Assembly: GCA_032718865.1 (NCBI GenBank)
Contig: JALUTQ010000004.1
Span: 2,480,001-2,544,000 of the forward strand
Length of the DNA stretch: 64,000 bases
Reading direction: 5' to 3'
Origin: Tilletia caries
Lineage: Eukaryota > Basidiomycota > Exobasidiomycetes > Tilletiales > Tilletiaceae
This document shows, piece by piece, positions 31,161 through 43,410 of this stretch. The notes beneath the pieces were generated by a model that searched no databases, was not told where the DNA came from, and saw only the letters and a list, made by a program, of their open reading frames with translations. The position numbers and the translations under genes were made by a program. The stretch's first letter is position 1, and each line of letters opens with the position of its first letter.

Positions 31161-31330
31161 CTGGCCTCTGGGTGAGAGATGAGGAATGCGTGCCCCGTTT
31201 GACTTACGGCTACCAAACTCGCTTCCCACCATCTCATTCCCTCTCTTGCCTCTGGCTCGGAGATGAGAAATGCATACTCCGCTTGACTTACGGCTAACGC
31301 GCTCGCTTACCATCGTCTCATTCCCTCTCA
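31161..31330. repeat. Two-copy tandem repeat, ~84 bp unit
   Basis: Unit 1 (31161-31244) and unit 2 (31245-31330) share GAGATGAG, TTGACTTACGGCTA and ATCTCATTCCCTCTC in the same order, with scattered substitutions. Confidence 0.85.
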
Positions 31331-33354
31331 GAAAGGGTGACATGCCAAGTGTGGCCGGGGCGTTGGTGTCGCCGCATTCTCATCTTCCCAAGGGCCTCGA
31401 AAATTTTCTTCTCTTCCTGCTTCTTCTCTCTCCCTGCTCTTCCTTCTCCTCTCCCACCACCATCTCTTCTCCCCCTACCAGCATCGCCACACCATCACCA
31501 CCACCACTTTCACTTCACCAGTCAACATCACATCAAGACCATCAACCGCTTCAGGTGAGTTCCGCCCCCTTCCCCCTCTGCCTCCCACCTCCGTCTCCGT
31601 CTCCTTCTCCTTCTCTGTCTCTGCCAGGCTGCCTCTGTCTCAGCTTCTGCCCCTGAGCTCGCGTGTAGGTCTACGTCCTCACCTCGGCGCGCGCTCTCTT
31701 TCTTCCCTCTGTCTCTCTCTCTGCAGACCCTTCTCTTTCTCTCTCTTTCCCTCTTTCTTTGCGGACCTCTCCCTTTCTCTCTTTCCCCCTTTCCCTCAGT
31801 AACGGCGATATCAGGACCAGTCAGGCGGTAAGTTTGTCATTGTCTCCTCCCGGCTCCCCCACGTTCGTCCCATCCACCGGTGCGACTGTGCGAGCTGACC
31901 CGCTTCTGCTGTTGTCGCTCCTCTGCTTCCCAGTTCTCCTCCACCAGCTCCTGCCATCCCTCGCCTTGCAGCGGCCTCGTCTTCTCTCCGCCAGGTCATC
32001 AATCTTCTACCCGTCAGTACCGCATCCCTCCCCGGCAGCTGCTGCTGCCCCTTTTGCTCCGTGCTGACTCCCTTCCTTCCCTCCTCCGATGCACCGCAGT
32101 ACATCGTCCCTACCCTCTTCACCTCCGCAGTCCCACCAAGCGCCGCTGTTTGCCTCTGTGCTTTCCATTCGACGAAATGCACTTATTGATTCCTGCCCTG
32201 CTATGCCTGTCTGATTTTTGTGTTCATGAACTACAAATGACACACGCACGATACACGGCACATACACAGATGTGTATGGTCCGTGTGTCTCGAGCGCACA
32301 ATCACAGCGTCACGACGCACGCGCGTGTACGTCCCGTGGATTTTGGCACACGGCCGTGTACTGCCTGTGTATCGACGATCCACGACCGTGTAATATATCC
32401 CTACATTAACTATATTCCGTCTGCAGCAAAGGACCGTGCCGTGCGTGCATGAGTAACAAAATCACCACAGCACTTACAAACCAAAAGCGGACCGTGCGTG
32501 ACCGGATGACCATGACCGTTACCGTGATTGTGACCGTCAACGAGACCCTTGCTGTGTATGTCGTCTGCGCCTGCTGTCAAAAGTGTCGTGAGCGCCCGTG
32601 TTCGACAACCAGCCATGAGCGGATCGAGGATGCAGGAGCAGGAGGCGGACAGAAAGCAGCGGAGCAAGGGGCCAAGGGCCAAGGACATGATGGTGGTTAA
32701 GTTCTATGATTCTCTCTTCCCTTCATCCGTGTGTTGTCTCACGCTCATAGCCCATAGGGGTACCGAAGTCCAAGCGCAAGGACCGTGCTGACCACTGACT
32801 TCCCTGCTCACCAGCTCACTTTCTATACATTCGCAACAATCGACGAGTATACTGCTAATCCTTTCCTCCCTTTGCACGTTGCACAAGCTTAAAAATTGTC
32901 CACACAGCACACTGATTCTTTCCTACTTTCCTTCTCCGTCCTCTGACCTCTCTCTTCAGTTTACATCCCTCTGGCCGTCAGCTCGGGTTCGGCAGCCCAG
33001 AGGCCAGAACGCCTCGGCCGCGCTCCATCTGCTCTCCGCCGCCGAAGGACTCCGCCGTTTCGTACCTTTTAACCGCGGCCGCACAGGCCACAGCAATCCA
33101 CAAAATCGGGTACTGGCTTGGACTCTACCAGTACGTCTGTACTCCTCATCCCCACACTTCTCACTCCCACTTTGTGCTGAATTGCAGTACAGCTGTCGAT
33201 TGTATTTTCGTCAGCTTTCCCGCCTTTCTTCTTTCTCTGCCCTCTAACAGGCAACATTCAACAAAGGACGCTCGACAGTCGACGACCACTGGAAACGATC
33301 TTCCGAAGGGCATAAAGCGACCCATTGCGGATGCCCCCCCTGGCCCTCCGCCAT

Positions 33355-34680
33355 CAAGCAAGCGCGCCCGCGCCCAGAGGGATTGATGACGCATTGAGCT
33401 CTTCGAGGCTCCCGAAAACAAGTTCCGCCCCTCGATTGCTTCCTCCGCCAAGGATTCTGTCAGTATCACTTCCTCTTCCCGCTCGGCGCTCCTTACATCT
33501 CTCATCCTTCTTTGTAAGTTATTCCAGAAGAAGCTGGGCTTCCATCGCCCCGAGCCCGCCATTCTGGGCAATAGTGATGCCCTCCAGTCTCCAGCGCGTC
33601 AAACCACCGGGAAAAGACGCAGCGTCACCGACAAGTCAAGTCCGGGATCGGCGGCTTCAGACAGCCCCTGCGACTCCGACGTCGGCGACGAGCACGAGTA
33701 CGAGTGTGGTGCGGGTCTTACGCCATTTGCGACGGAGCAGCTGCAAACAGCTTGGTCGAGGAGCTAGAGAGGCTGCGGGGATTGTTGCGTCTGCTTTCCG
33801 TGTGACAGCTGAGCCAATTGGGCAGGTGACCGAGTTGAAGGGAGGAAGAAGTGAGTTTGAATCCCCCACTGCAATTCTGTCGTGATTGAGTGGTATGAAT
33901 TGACTCTCCTTATCCGCTTAGGACTCCCGCACAGGAAGCCCTGATTGCCGTCCAAACAGGCAAACCGACGACCGGCGGCATCTCGAACAACCGGACTGAG
34001 ACAACTATCGACCCAAGTGTGCAGAGAATGGGAGCTGACACGTACAGTCGTACACAATTAGCTGCCAATTAGCTGCCACGTTACTTACACTGCAGTCTGC
34101 AACAAACTGAAAGCCTGTCAACTCATCGTCCACAACTCACGAAGGGCCAGGAGTCAGGAGATGAAAAAGGCGACATCCGTCACCGCGTCACCCTCGCTGT
34201 CCGAGCTGTTCTTTGTTGACCTCATCGCTTTCGTTGCCGTTTCTCAGGCATCACTGATCACTTATTTCTCAAAATCTTATGTCGCAATGCCATCCGATCA
34301 CTGCCGCTCTCCATATTTAGCTCAGTAGCTGACGCTCCTTCCTTTCTTACAGCTGTTGACTGTCTTTCCCTCTTTCCTCTTCTGTCTCTATATGCTAGCA
34401 GGTAGCCAATGCTTACTACTGTCCAAACTCCAATAGGGGTCCATTTCCGATGAGCATCGATTCCAATACGCGCCAAGAAGCGCAAGCGGTGCTGCGAACG
34501 ACCCCAAGCCCCCGGACCTCTGTTTAAGCCGCCTTATGAAGCAAGAGCGCCCGCGCCGAGAAGGACAAGGACGATGATGATGCTATCGAGATCCTAGAGG
34601 CTCCCGACACGAAGTCTCGCCCCTCGGCTGCTTGCACCGTCAAGGCTTCTATCAGCACCACCTCCACTTTCCGCTGCTCC
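33355..34680 (+). pseudogene. Two decayed paralogous coding fragments inside the 6.2 kb element
   Basis: The segments 33355-33484 and 34540-34680 align. Both have CGCCCGCGCC followed by a codon series for D-D-A-I-E, then GAGGCTCCCGA, CCGCCCCTCG and a Ser/Thr-rich stretch. Frames differ between copies, and neither is open. A STVDDHWKRSSEGHKATHC-like stretch just before the first copy (about 33270-33330) hints at the N-terminal part of a transposon-encoded protein, but the family is not identifiable. Confidence 0.4.
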
Positions 34681-35795
34681 CAGAGCGTATCCATCGCTGT
34701 GAGTTGTGACCGCATTTGGAGCACTCCCTTTAGACCTCGGCCTGGTCCTCTGCCACCGCCTCCCATACCTCCTACGAGTTCTGACGGCGCACTAACCTCC
34801 GCGCCGCCAGCATAGCCGCCCTTGCCAATGCGGAATGCCCACTCCAAATATTCATCTGAAGGTTTGCGTGCTGATGCATCAGCTGGGTGGAAGGGAGGAG
34901 GAAGAAGGTGCAGGAGGTGGAGAACACTACTCACTATTTCTTCTTGACCTCACAGCATTCGTCACGGGCGGCACACCTCTGCGGATCGTGATCCTGCCCA
35001 TCCGCCTAAGCAAGTCCGTCTTCTCCACCCTTTTCTCCTCCAAGCGCCCAAATTCCGACACACCACAGTCAGCGCCGCAGCCAGAGCCAGAACAGCACAC
35101 ACACACCATACACCGTAGGACCGATGTACAACCCGTCTCGCTCTCCAGTCTCCGACTCTCCGCCTACGTCCTCAGTGAAGACTCTTCTGCCGCCAAATAT
35201 CAGCACGCCATTGTTCTCGCTCGCTGCGCACCTTCTGGGCTGCTCCACTCCCCGCGTCGGACACTGATCAGATCAGGGAACAGTTCGCAGGTGTGGCACA
35301 GGCGGCCCTCTCTGGTGCGACGAGCGAGGCTTCTGCTGCTTCTGCTGCTTCTGCTGCCACCGCCGCTGCTACTCCCACCGTGGCGCGCCTGGCGCCTCTA
35401 GGGACGCCTTAGCTCGACTACCATGGTCTCGCCCTCCTCCGTCAAGCTGGCGAGGACGAAGGAGGCCCAAGTGAAGGATCCCGACTGGACTGCCGGTCTC
35501 GATGCACTTGCCGGTCGTAGGAAACGATGTGAAGGTATGACTGTGTAAGGATGAGAAATTGAGAATGCATACAGAGTGGCGGAGAACATCGACCTGTCCT
35601 CCAGAGGGCATGTGACTGACTCAATAGACCGTGACTCTCATGACCGCATGACCGGCCTTGAGGGGTTCTCGACTTCTCGCGTCTGAACATCTGAACATCT
35701 GAAGTCTGGACATACCAAATAGTGAAACGTTTTTTGGGATAATTGTTATTCTTGCTGCTGGCAGCCCAACAAGTAACGACGCGAAGCGCTCAATC

Positions 35796-36896
35796 TACAC
35801 CGCCACGTTCCCAGGATTCTTGTAGCCTATCCTCAAAATTTCCTAGGAGCCTCCTGAAACTCATAGAAACCACCAGGAGACCATATTGACCAGGATCCTC
35901 CTCAACTCATTTTGGACCGGTTCCTCGACATGTCCAGGAGAACACATGTCAGGGAGGATCCTCAGACCAAAAATGGAAGCATCGGAATTTCCCTCAGCGC
36001 TGCTCATGTCCTCTTCTTTCTTGTCAGACTGAGTGTGTTGTGATACGGAGAGGAGGAGAAATCAAAGGGGCATCGATTGCGCGACCAGAATGCAAACGAC
36101 ATTGATAGAGAGAAATTCGCAGAACAGCAGAAAGGTAAAAGGAACTTGGGGAGCAAAGTTGCGCGTTGAAGATGAAGAAGTCCTGATGGGGAACGCGCAG
36201 AGTCTGGATGAGGAGGGCGAGAGAAGACATCAGATCAGAAAGGAAGAATGGCTGGGGGGGGGACGATGGAAGATAGCAGTCAGCACTCAGCAGAGAGAAA
36301 CGGCTGTGAAAGGAAGCTGCGAGTGTGGGAGAGTGGAGACAACGTCAGCAGTGAGAAGTAGTCAGTGCTCGGGAGGTCAGGGTTCGGGAATCAGGAGACC
36401 GAAGGAGCGAAGACTGCAGGAGAAGAGAGAAGTAATGAGGGAGGGTCGGAGGGAGGCGAGGATGAGCGTGGCTCGGAGAGGGAAGTGCAGTGGGAAGATA
36501 CTGGTGAGCTGCTGCGCACTGCGCGCGCGATGGGTGACGGAGCTGTCTGTGGAAAGAATGGGGCTGCTGTTGATGGACGCGTGGTTGTTGGCTGTGCGAA
36601 TGAATGTGGTGGAAGAGGGTAAGTACAAGCAGCTGCTCCTCCTGTGAGCCTTTGGGGAGAAGAAAAATTTTCAGTCTTCAAATTATTCGCGACACCGTGT
36701 TGTGAGGGTCTGCCAAATTCTCTGTGTGGATCCTGACCCAGGATACCCCAAGAGACCAGTGGGGAGACTCCTCAACATAAGGCTTCTAGGATAGTAAAAT
36801 TTCATCCTGAGGAGTGTTCCCAACTATCTTCCAGGATTGAGATTACGCATCTTGGGCAGGAGGATCCTAGCTTAGCCGTTCAGATTTGGCGGTGTA
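35796..36896. mobile_element. Possible small nested element with short TIRs
   Basis: TACACCGCCA at 35796 and TGGCGGTGTA at 36896 are inverted, consistent with CACCGCCA ends flanked by TA. Just inside both ends are repeated AGGATCCTCCT/CAGGA words. The interior is non-coding. Confidence 0.4.
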
Positions 36897-37087
36897 CTAG
36901 TATGTATGAAGATCCACAGGCGTGTAACACATACACACACGATACACACATGGCACACAAAGCTGTGGATCCTCCGTGGTTGAAACCTGATTTTTGTGTC
37001 CAATGTGTATCGTGCGTGTGTCAAGAAAAGGATACACGGGGGATCCATATTAATTTTTACTGAGAATGAGGATCGATGTACGAGCGC

Positions 37088-37096
37088 ATTATAAAC
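37088..37096 (+). promoter_or_regulatory. TATA-like box of acetyltransferase gene 1
   Basis: ATTATAAAC lies 171 bp before the ATG at 37267, and a CT-rich leader follows. It is only 24 bp outside the right end of the 6.2 kb element, so the insertion may have changed upstream control. Confidence 0.45.
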
Positions 37097-37266
37097 AGGC
37101 TAAACATTTCCTCCCACCTCCCATCCAGGCCTTCTCTCACCTCACTCCTTCCTCCCCAGCCCGCTGATATCCATTCACTTTTCTCCTCTCCTTGCGATTG
37201 TAACTTCTTCCCTCCTCTTCCTCGCATCCAAACACAGACAACACTCATCCCATCAGCGCATCGACG

Positions 37267-38119
37267 ATGGCCAGCGCACAGTTCGCCAAGATCGACGCCG
37301 AGTATGCCGACCGACTCACGACGTTGACCGAGACCAACAAGTCATTGACCGGCCTGGCCTACCACTGCATGGACCCGGCCCTCGTCCGTTCCCGACTGAG
37401 GGCTCGCCGTATCGTCAACAAGTTCAACACCTCGCCCGCCAATCCAGAGGACCCACCGGAAGATGCCACCCTGCAGGACTTACTCACGTTCGACTTTTCG
37501 GGGAAAGCGCGTGCGGCCCATTTGCGGGATCTTTTCGGGATTGATGAGTCCTGGACCATGCCTACCATCGAGCCGCCGCTTCAGGTGGATTACGGAGTAA
37601 ACGTTAAGTGGGACAAGGGCTCGTGGTGGTACGCGAACTTCGGACTCGTCTTGCTCGATTGCGCAGAGATCAAGATCGGTTCGGGCGTTCTTTTCGGACC
37701 CAACTGCCAGCTGTGAATAGTTCATCTACACGCCCGAACGACTTACAGAGTCTGAGGAAGGAAAGCTGAACCGAATTGACTGTGAAATCCCCAGATATGC
37801 TGCCACTCACTCCGTCTCCCTCGTCGAGCGTGACACCATGCTCGAACGCGCCCTTCCCATTTCCATCGAAGACGACTGCTGGCTTGGCGGCGCCGTGCTC
37901 GTCATGGCAGGCGTCACTATCGGACAAGGATGCACGATCGGCGCCGGCGCGGTGGTTACCAAAAGTATTCCCCCCTACAGTATCGCCGTGGGCAACCCGG
38001 CTCGCGTCGTCCGGACCTTGACGGACGCGGAGATCGGAGAGAAGCGAGTGGCGGCGCGTAACAAGGCCCCCTTCGGAGATGTGGCTGCCACTCTGGCCTC
38101 GCAAACTCGGACGTCCTGA
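37267..38119 (+). CDS. Maltose/galactoside-type O-acetyltransferase, paralogue 1
   Basis: A CoA-dependent sugar acetyltransferase of the left-handed beta-helix (hexapeptide) family. Exons 37267-37712 and 37795-38119 give 256 residues. The N-terminal Mac-type helical domain (1-65) is followed by hexapeptide repeats ([50 protein letters not shown]) and the terminal GNPARVVR motif. The catalytic His lies in AATHSVSL, encoded immediately after the intron. No signal peptide, so it is probably cytosolic. Its tandem paralogue at 39230 has the same length and the same first intron. The physiological acceptor is unknown; family members act on maltose, glucose or galactosides. Confidence 0.88.
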
Positions 38120-39229
38120 CGGACCGTGATCAGCATCAACATGTCATTTCCAGCCCGCGCGGCGCGATTCGTCCGGACTGCGAAGGCTGCGGCTGAGCGG
38201 AGGACGACGCAGGACATTCGCTTGATTTGGGGACACGGCTCGTTCGATCCACACTCTGACTCGACGGAGCAACAAACGGTATATACGCGCAGCTTTGAGC
38301 TACTACATCCTCATATCTTGTACGAATACCATTCCCCCTTCTTCTTCTTGATCTCGATGACACAAGTCGAAGGCAGTCCGCTCATCGCTATCACCCTTCA
38401 TCGCTTCATCGTGAAGCACGGAGAGACTTCCTTTGAACAGATATGTATCGGGTCGACAAGTGAGGGCGCAAGAGGACCGTTCGTGCCCACGTCCAGACCA
38501 GAGGGCATGCTCGATCTTCGGCCCGTGCTCTGCATCGAAAAACCTCGCTGTTCGCTAGCTCCGAGGACCGAGAGGCACTGACTTGGTGAAGATCATCGAC
38601 GGCCGATACCGATCAGGACTCGTCCGAGGGCGCAGCGCGCAGCGCAAGTTGGCGCAGCTAATTGCTCCGACATTTGGGCCCACTCACTTGCGGCTCGGGG
38701 ACTGGGGTTTGAGCGACAGTCAACAGCAGGCTGACTCTCTTCGAATTCATATTTCAGTCGGACGAACCGCCCTTCGTCGTCGGTCTAGACCACCATCATC
38801 ATCATCACCTCCTCTCTGTCATAGAAATGTGAGTGCCTTGGCTTCCCTCTCATCGGCGGCTTACGCGGTTGGACCGCTCTCCCATATGCACATGTCTTCT
38901 CAACGAGTTTTCCCTTCGTTTCCTGTAGTCCCCGTCTTCTTCCTTCCTTGACCATCCCTGCACCTATATAAGAGGTGTCTTTCCTGTCTTCGAATTCCCT
39001 CTCTTCCTTTCCTCTAACGCAGTCATCTACATTCGTCCATTCCCCTCTACTTTCTGAGACTGCACAGTGCCGTCTGCCTACCTCATTTCGGTAAGTTGTC
39101 TCCGACTCGCGTTAGCCTTCTTCTCCATCCCTTTCGCCTCGATTCCAATCAGGCTTGCTCCTTGCTTGACTTTTTAACACCCGTTCTTTTCCCTCCGTCA
39201 CGTCCTTCCGACCGGAAGTTCCATCAGAG
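38120..39229. promoter_or_regulatory. Intergenic and promoter of acetyltransferase gene 2
   Basis: 1.1 kb between the tandem paralogues. The TATA box CTATATAAGA is at 38964-38973. A probable 5'-UTR intron runs from GTAAGTTG (about 39091) to a CATCAG acceptor immediately before the ATG. No gene was recognised in the rest. Confidence 0.55.
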
Positions 39230-40155
39230 ATGTCCAGCGCAAAGTTCGCCAAGATCGACGCAGAATATGCCGACCAGCTCGAGACGCTGACAGAGTCCCA
39301 AAAGGCAGTGCTCGGCCTGCCCTACCACCCTCTCGACCCGACCCTCATCCGGGCCAAGAACCGAGTCCGACGGATCATCAACAAGTTCAACATGCCCGTC
39401 GAACCCGTCGACCCACCGGAAGGCGCGACCATCGAAGACATGCTCTCGGGCGATTTCTACGGCGCGGAGCGTAAGGGCCTTCTTCGCGAGTTGTTCGGCA
39501 TCACAGACGACGAGTGGGCGATCCCCATCATCGAGCCGCCGTTCCAGTGCGATTACGGGTACAATGTGAAGTGGGAGAAGAACGCGTGGTGGTATGCGAA
39601 CTTTGGGCTCGTCTTGCTTGATGTGGCGGAGATCAAGATCGGTTCGGGCGTTCTTTTCGGACCGAACTGCCAGCTGTGAGTAGTTCATCTGCATAGCGAG
39701 CGACTTATGTAAATGAGTCTGAGGAAGGCTGAACCGAGTGCTTGTATATCCCCAGATTCGGCGGAACCCACTCTGTCTCCCTCGTCGAGCGCGACGCTAT
39801 GAGGGGACGCGCCCTGCCCATTTCCATCGAGGACGACTGCTGGATCGGCGGCGGCGTCACAGTCATGGCAGGCGTCACCATCGGCCAGGGATGTACCATT
39901 GGCGCGGGTACGTAAATGAACCTCCTTTCCGAACACTTTCTCAAACAGACTCAATTGACATGACTTGTTTCTCACCCCCAAGGTTCCGTGGTTACGAAGG
40001 ATATCCCCGCTTTCAGCATTGCTGTAGGAAGTCCAGCCCGTATCTTGCGGTCCTTGACGGACGAAGAGATTGGGGAGAAGCGGAAGGCGACGCGAGCCCA
40101 AACCGGGTGGGTCGAGGACGTCGCAGCTGCCATCCACGATCAGACTCAAGCATGA
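39230..40155 (+). CDS. Maltose/galactoside-type O-acetyltransferase, paralogue 2
   Basis: Exons 39230-39675, 39756-39907 and 39983-40155 give 256 residues, exactly the length of paralogue 1. It has the Mac domain, hexapeptide repeats ([34 protein letters not shown]), the catalytic His in GGTHSVSL and GSPARILR. The first intron is at the same position and phase as in paralogue 1 (within the codon after NCQ). A second intron interrupts the codon after CTIGA and is absent from paralogue 1. The protein differs throughout, so the duplication is not recent. A strong TATA box and CT-rich leader suggest good expression. Confidence 0.88.
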
Positions 40156-40368
40156 GGCAGGGAGAGCGGAGGGACCGCAATGCAAGTATAGAGCCGCGCT
40201 TCCCACCTATCCCAACCAGACGTCCCGGATCAACCGTCCTATGTATCACACATACTCTTGTGTCAACTACATGCTCGTAATTTCATCGAACAAATTGAAT
40301 GGTACAAAAATGGGGAAAAGGACAGGTTTTACATACCGCATCTCCCTATCTCCTTCCTCGCTCAGAAT

Positions 40369-43106
40369 TCAGAGAGCCATCATCTCCTCATGCGTGTACA
40401 AGTCCGACCCATGCGCCGGCCGCTGTACGCTCAACCGACTCAACCCGCGCGTCTCCTCCGGACTCAAATTGGCCAACAGCTCCCCCAAAAGCTCCACATC
40501 CTCCACCGTCGCAATGCTCCAAACCTCAAAGCCCCACCCGCCGCCCGGCAACCGACCTTTCGCAGCCTCGACGCTCGCCGCAGCCATCTCTCCCTCCGAA
40601 AGGATCGGCATACCAGGCAACGGGGGCGGGATCGGGTTCGCACGTTCATACTCCGCCAACTCCCGACTGAGCAAATGCGCACACGCCCTCCCCGGCCCAA
40701 CACACACGAACCTCCTCACGCCCTCTTCCTCGATCAGCCGACGCACGCTTCCCGCCCATTGGACCGGCGTGGCCATCGTGCGGCGCAGCTCGGCGCGGAT
40801 TACCGAGGCGTCTGCGAGGGGCGGGCCGAGGGGGTCCATGGAGGAGATCACGCGCAGGGCGGGCGTGGCTGGGTCGGGAGCTTTGGCGAGGCGCGGGAGC
40901 CATTGGGGTTGGGGCTCGCCTGGTTTGGGAAGCTGGACCAGCGCGGGTGGACGGAGGGGGAGCGCGTTGATTGCTGGCAGGAGGAGCTCCTGCGCACCCT
41001 TCATCATCGAGGTGTGATACGGGCCCGACGTCTGTCCCAAGGAAAGATAAAGTCAGCAAAAAAAACAAGTTCGAATTTGTATGCCTCGCGAGGGAATTAC
41101 TCACCGGTAGATTGACAGCACGCGCCCCCAACCCCTTCGCCCGCAACCGCTCGCACGTATAATCAACAGCGACCTTCGTCCCACCCAGCACAATCTGCCT
41201 CTCCCCATTATAGTTAGCAACATCCACAAACTCGTTCCGCTCAATACCCGCAACCTGCCCGTGCTGGATGGCCTCCTTGATCGTCTTGATCTCCCGGACC
41301 ATCCGCTGGAGTTTGCCGGGCCGGACGACGACGCCGCACATGATGGTTCGCTTCCAGTGCGGGCGGGAGGCGCTCTGCTGGGTGAACTCGTCAGCGGCGG
41401 AAGCGGCAGCGGCAGCGGCGGCTGCTTGCACATCAGGCTGGGCACTCGCGTTAGCAAAAGCCCACGTCTGGAACACGCTCGCCGGCCGGTCACATCCCTC
41501 AGGGAACAACCGCGGGTCCTCATTGAGGACTTTCCCGCAAATCAGCCCGCGATGGCGTAAGAAGCGGACCGCATCGGTGAGCTGAAGCACACCGGAGGCG
41601 CAGAGGGCCGAGTACGTCCCCGAAGTTCCATGTCCCGAAGCGAACGCGACATGCGCCTTGATGAGGTCGATATCGAAGTCCCGCTTCAACGTGGCGAGGA
41701 AGGCCATAGAGCACGTGAAGATGCTCACCGACGCGTTCTCCGCTTTCGTCAGCTCGAGCTGGTCGCCGGAGAAGACGAGATCGCGGAGGTAGCCTCGTCG
41801 TCTTCTGGCAATGGCCGTGCCCGTGGCCCCGAACCCTAATCTGGGATCCCACTTCCTGCTAACCTCGAGGGCCTCTTCGAAATCGCGCCGAGATCCCGTG
41901 CGAGCTTCTCCTCCAATACCATTGACCCACCCAAAATCAACGCCGACGTCCCGCTTGGAGTCGAATTCGCGCAGGTAAGAGTCGGCACTGACCATGAGGG
42001 CCTCCTCGGCTTCGCACCATATGGTCCGTGCGGCGCGGAAGGAGCGGTACAAATCCTTGGACATGCCGACGTACTGGGAGCCTTGGCCTGGTAGGACGAG
42101 TGCCGTGGGTTTGGGGAGGAGTAAAGGGTGACGGGATGAGGAGAGGGGTGCGCCGCCGCCGCCGCCTACTACGCCGCGCTGGGCGCCGTCGGATGGGTCC
42201 GGGCGGGATGTAACCGGCGGTACGGTTTGGGCGGCTTGTTGGTCGTTGTCGTTGGTGGTGGTGGTAGAGCGTGCGCGTAGGATATCTTCCTTGTTGGGTG
42301 GGAATGCCAAGGAGGGCGCGGATATGTTACTAGCGCTGGGCGTACTGAAGTATGTATGTTGAGCAAGTGCCTTGGTGGACCGCGTGCTGGGGGAGTACTG
42401 CAAGAGGTGTATGTTGCGCGTGAGCAACACACCTCGACTCTCGAGCAAGCAACCATTGATAACCACAGCCGGCGTATCAGTATACTCACGTTATGCACAT
42501 AGTGACTGGCAATCTTCTCATCCTCCTCCGCCCTGTCCGTCGCCGCACTGTTCTGGTCGACCGGCGGACTGCCAGCACCGACGCCAAAGTTGATCTGCCA
42601 GATGGACTGTGCAGACTGGTAGTCGCCGCGCCCGCTACTTTCCATTCCATCAGACGGTCTCCGTCGTCCGTACCCCGAGACAGCGCCTTTGCCAGCTGAG
42701 CCCACGATGACGGGCTCGGCGCCTGTGCGGTGCTGGCGCTGTATTTGGCGATCGGATGTGGGTGACTCTCCATCGATGGGCCCACCGCGGGACGAGGAGC
42801 CACCGCCGAAGGCCCATGTCTGGTCGCCGTCCTCGTGACCATCTCCGGTGATTGCGTTGAATTGGGAAGGTATTGAGCTCGTGCTGGCTGTTGAGGCAGG
42901 AGGATGCGAGGGAGGTTCGGAGGAAGGTGATGAGGTGCGAGTGGCAGGTGTAGCGCGTAGCCAGCGACTCTGTTGTGCGATTGGGAGCGGAGAGAGACGA
43001 GTGGAGATAGTTCCCCGTGATGATCCGACTCCTGATACGGGAGAAGCCGCTACTCCCGACAGTCCTGAGGAAGCCGCCGTTGCGGACGATGCCAGCGCTA
43101 ATGAGG

Positions 43107-43142
<36 letters not shown>

Positions 43143-43254
43143 ATGTGGAAGCTGGCGAGCTGGCAGGCGGCCAAGCATGGAAGGCAGCGGCGGACTGTGC
43201 GCCGGAGTACGAGGAGCGGAGCGCGACGGCGGGGCGTGCTGAGGCGGCGAGCAT
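40369..43254 (-). CDS. MCT1: Malonyl-CoA:ACP transacylase, mitochondrial type
   Basis: Loads malonyl groups onto acyl carrier protein in mitochondrial (type II) fatty-acid synthesis, the source of lipoate precursors. Three exons, 42490-43254, 41105-42397 and 40369-41031, all phase 0, give 906 residues. I chose the ATG at 43254 because it begins a basic/Ala presequence; the frame is open to an earlier ATG at 43410. Marks: LVLPGQGSQYVGM (about 360), QLELTKAENASVSIF, and NLPTSGPYHTSMM with the catalytic His, formed across the last intron. The usual GHSxG nucleophile elbow reads GHGTSG here (about 512). An N-terminal poly-Ala and Ser/Pro-rich region of ~350 residues and internal inserts make it far longer than the ~350-residue family norm. 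Confidence 0.85.
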
Positions 43255-43410
43255 GGTGAAGTCAGAAGTGAATATGAGTGTTGCTGCTGTTGCTATGCTG
43301 GCATCTCTCCCTTTGTGCTGAGGCTGCTCGAGCTCGAGCTCACGATCGTCGACCTCCTCGAGCTCATCCTTCTCCTGAGCGTCATCGACAAGCGCGGGGG
43401 AGGCGAGCAT

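Larger units (their letters stand above)
30875..37064. mobile_element. 6.2 kb DNA element with terminal inverted repeats
   Basis: The left end (30875) begins CTCAGTGAAAATT, with ATGGATCCCC following closely. The right end, reversed, begins CTCAGTAAAAATTAATATGG (37064), also leading into GATCCCC. Both are flanked by a 7-bp direct repeat AATGAGG (30868-30874 and 37065-37071). Just inside both ends are iterated GTGTATC/GTGTGTAT words, and more occur near 32250-32390. The interior has no intact long ORF. It contains duplicated decayed coding fragments and a smaller nested element. The class (hAT or KDZ-like?) cannot be decided by eye. Confidence 0.75.

Noticed and set aside
36033..36647. 204-codon plus frame inside the nested element
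   Set aside because: Arg/Glu/Ser-rich reading of purine-rich DNA with no motif, inside a transposon interior.
40369..43410. Two separate genes (N-terminal low-complexity ORF and malonyl transferase)
   Set aside because: A good phase-0 intron (GTGAGT to TTGCAG, 42398-42489) joins them, and the downstream part alone lacks a suitable start.
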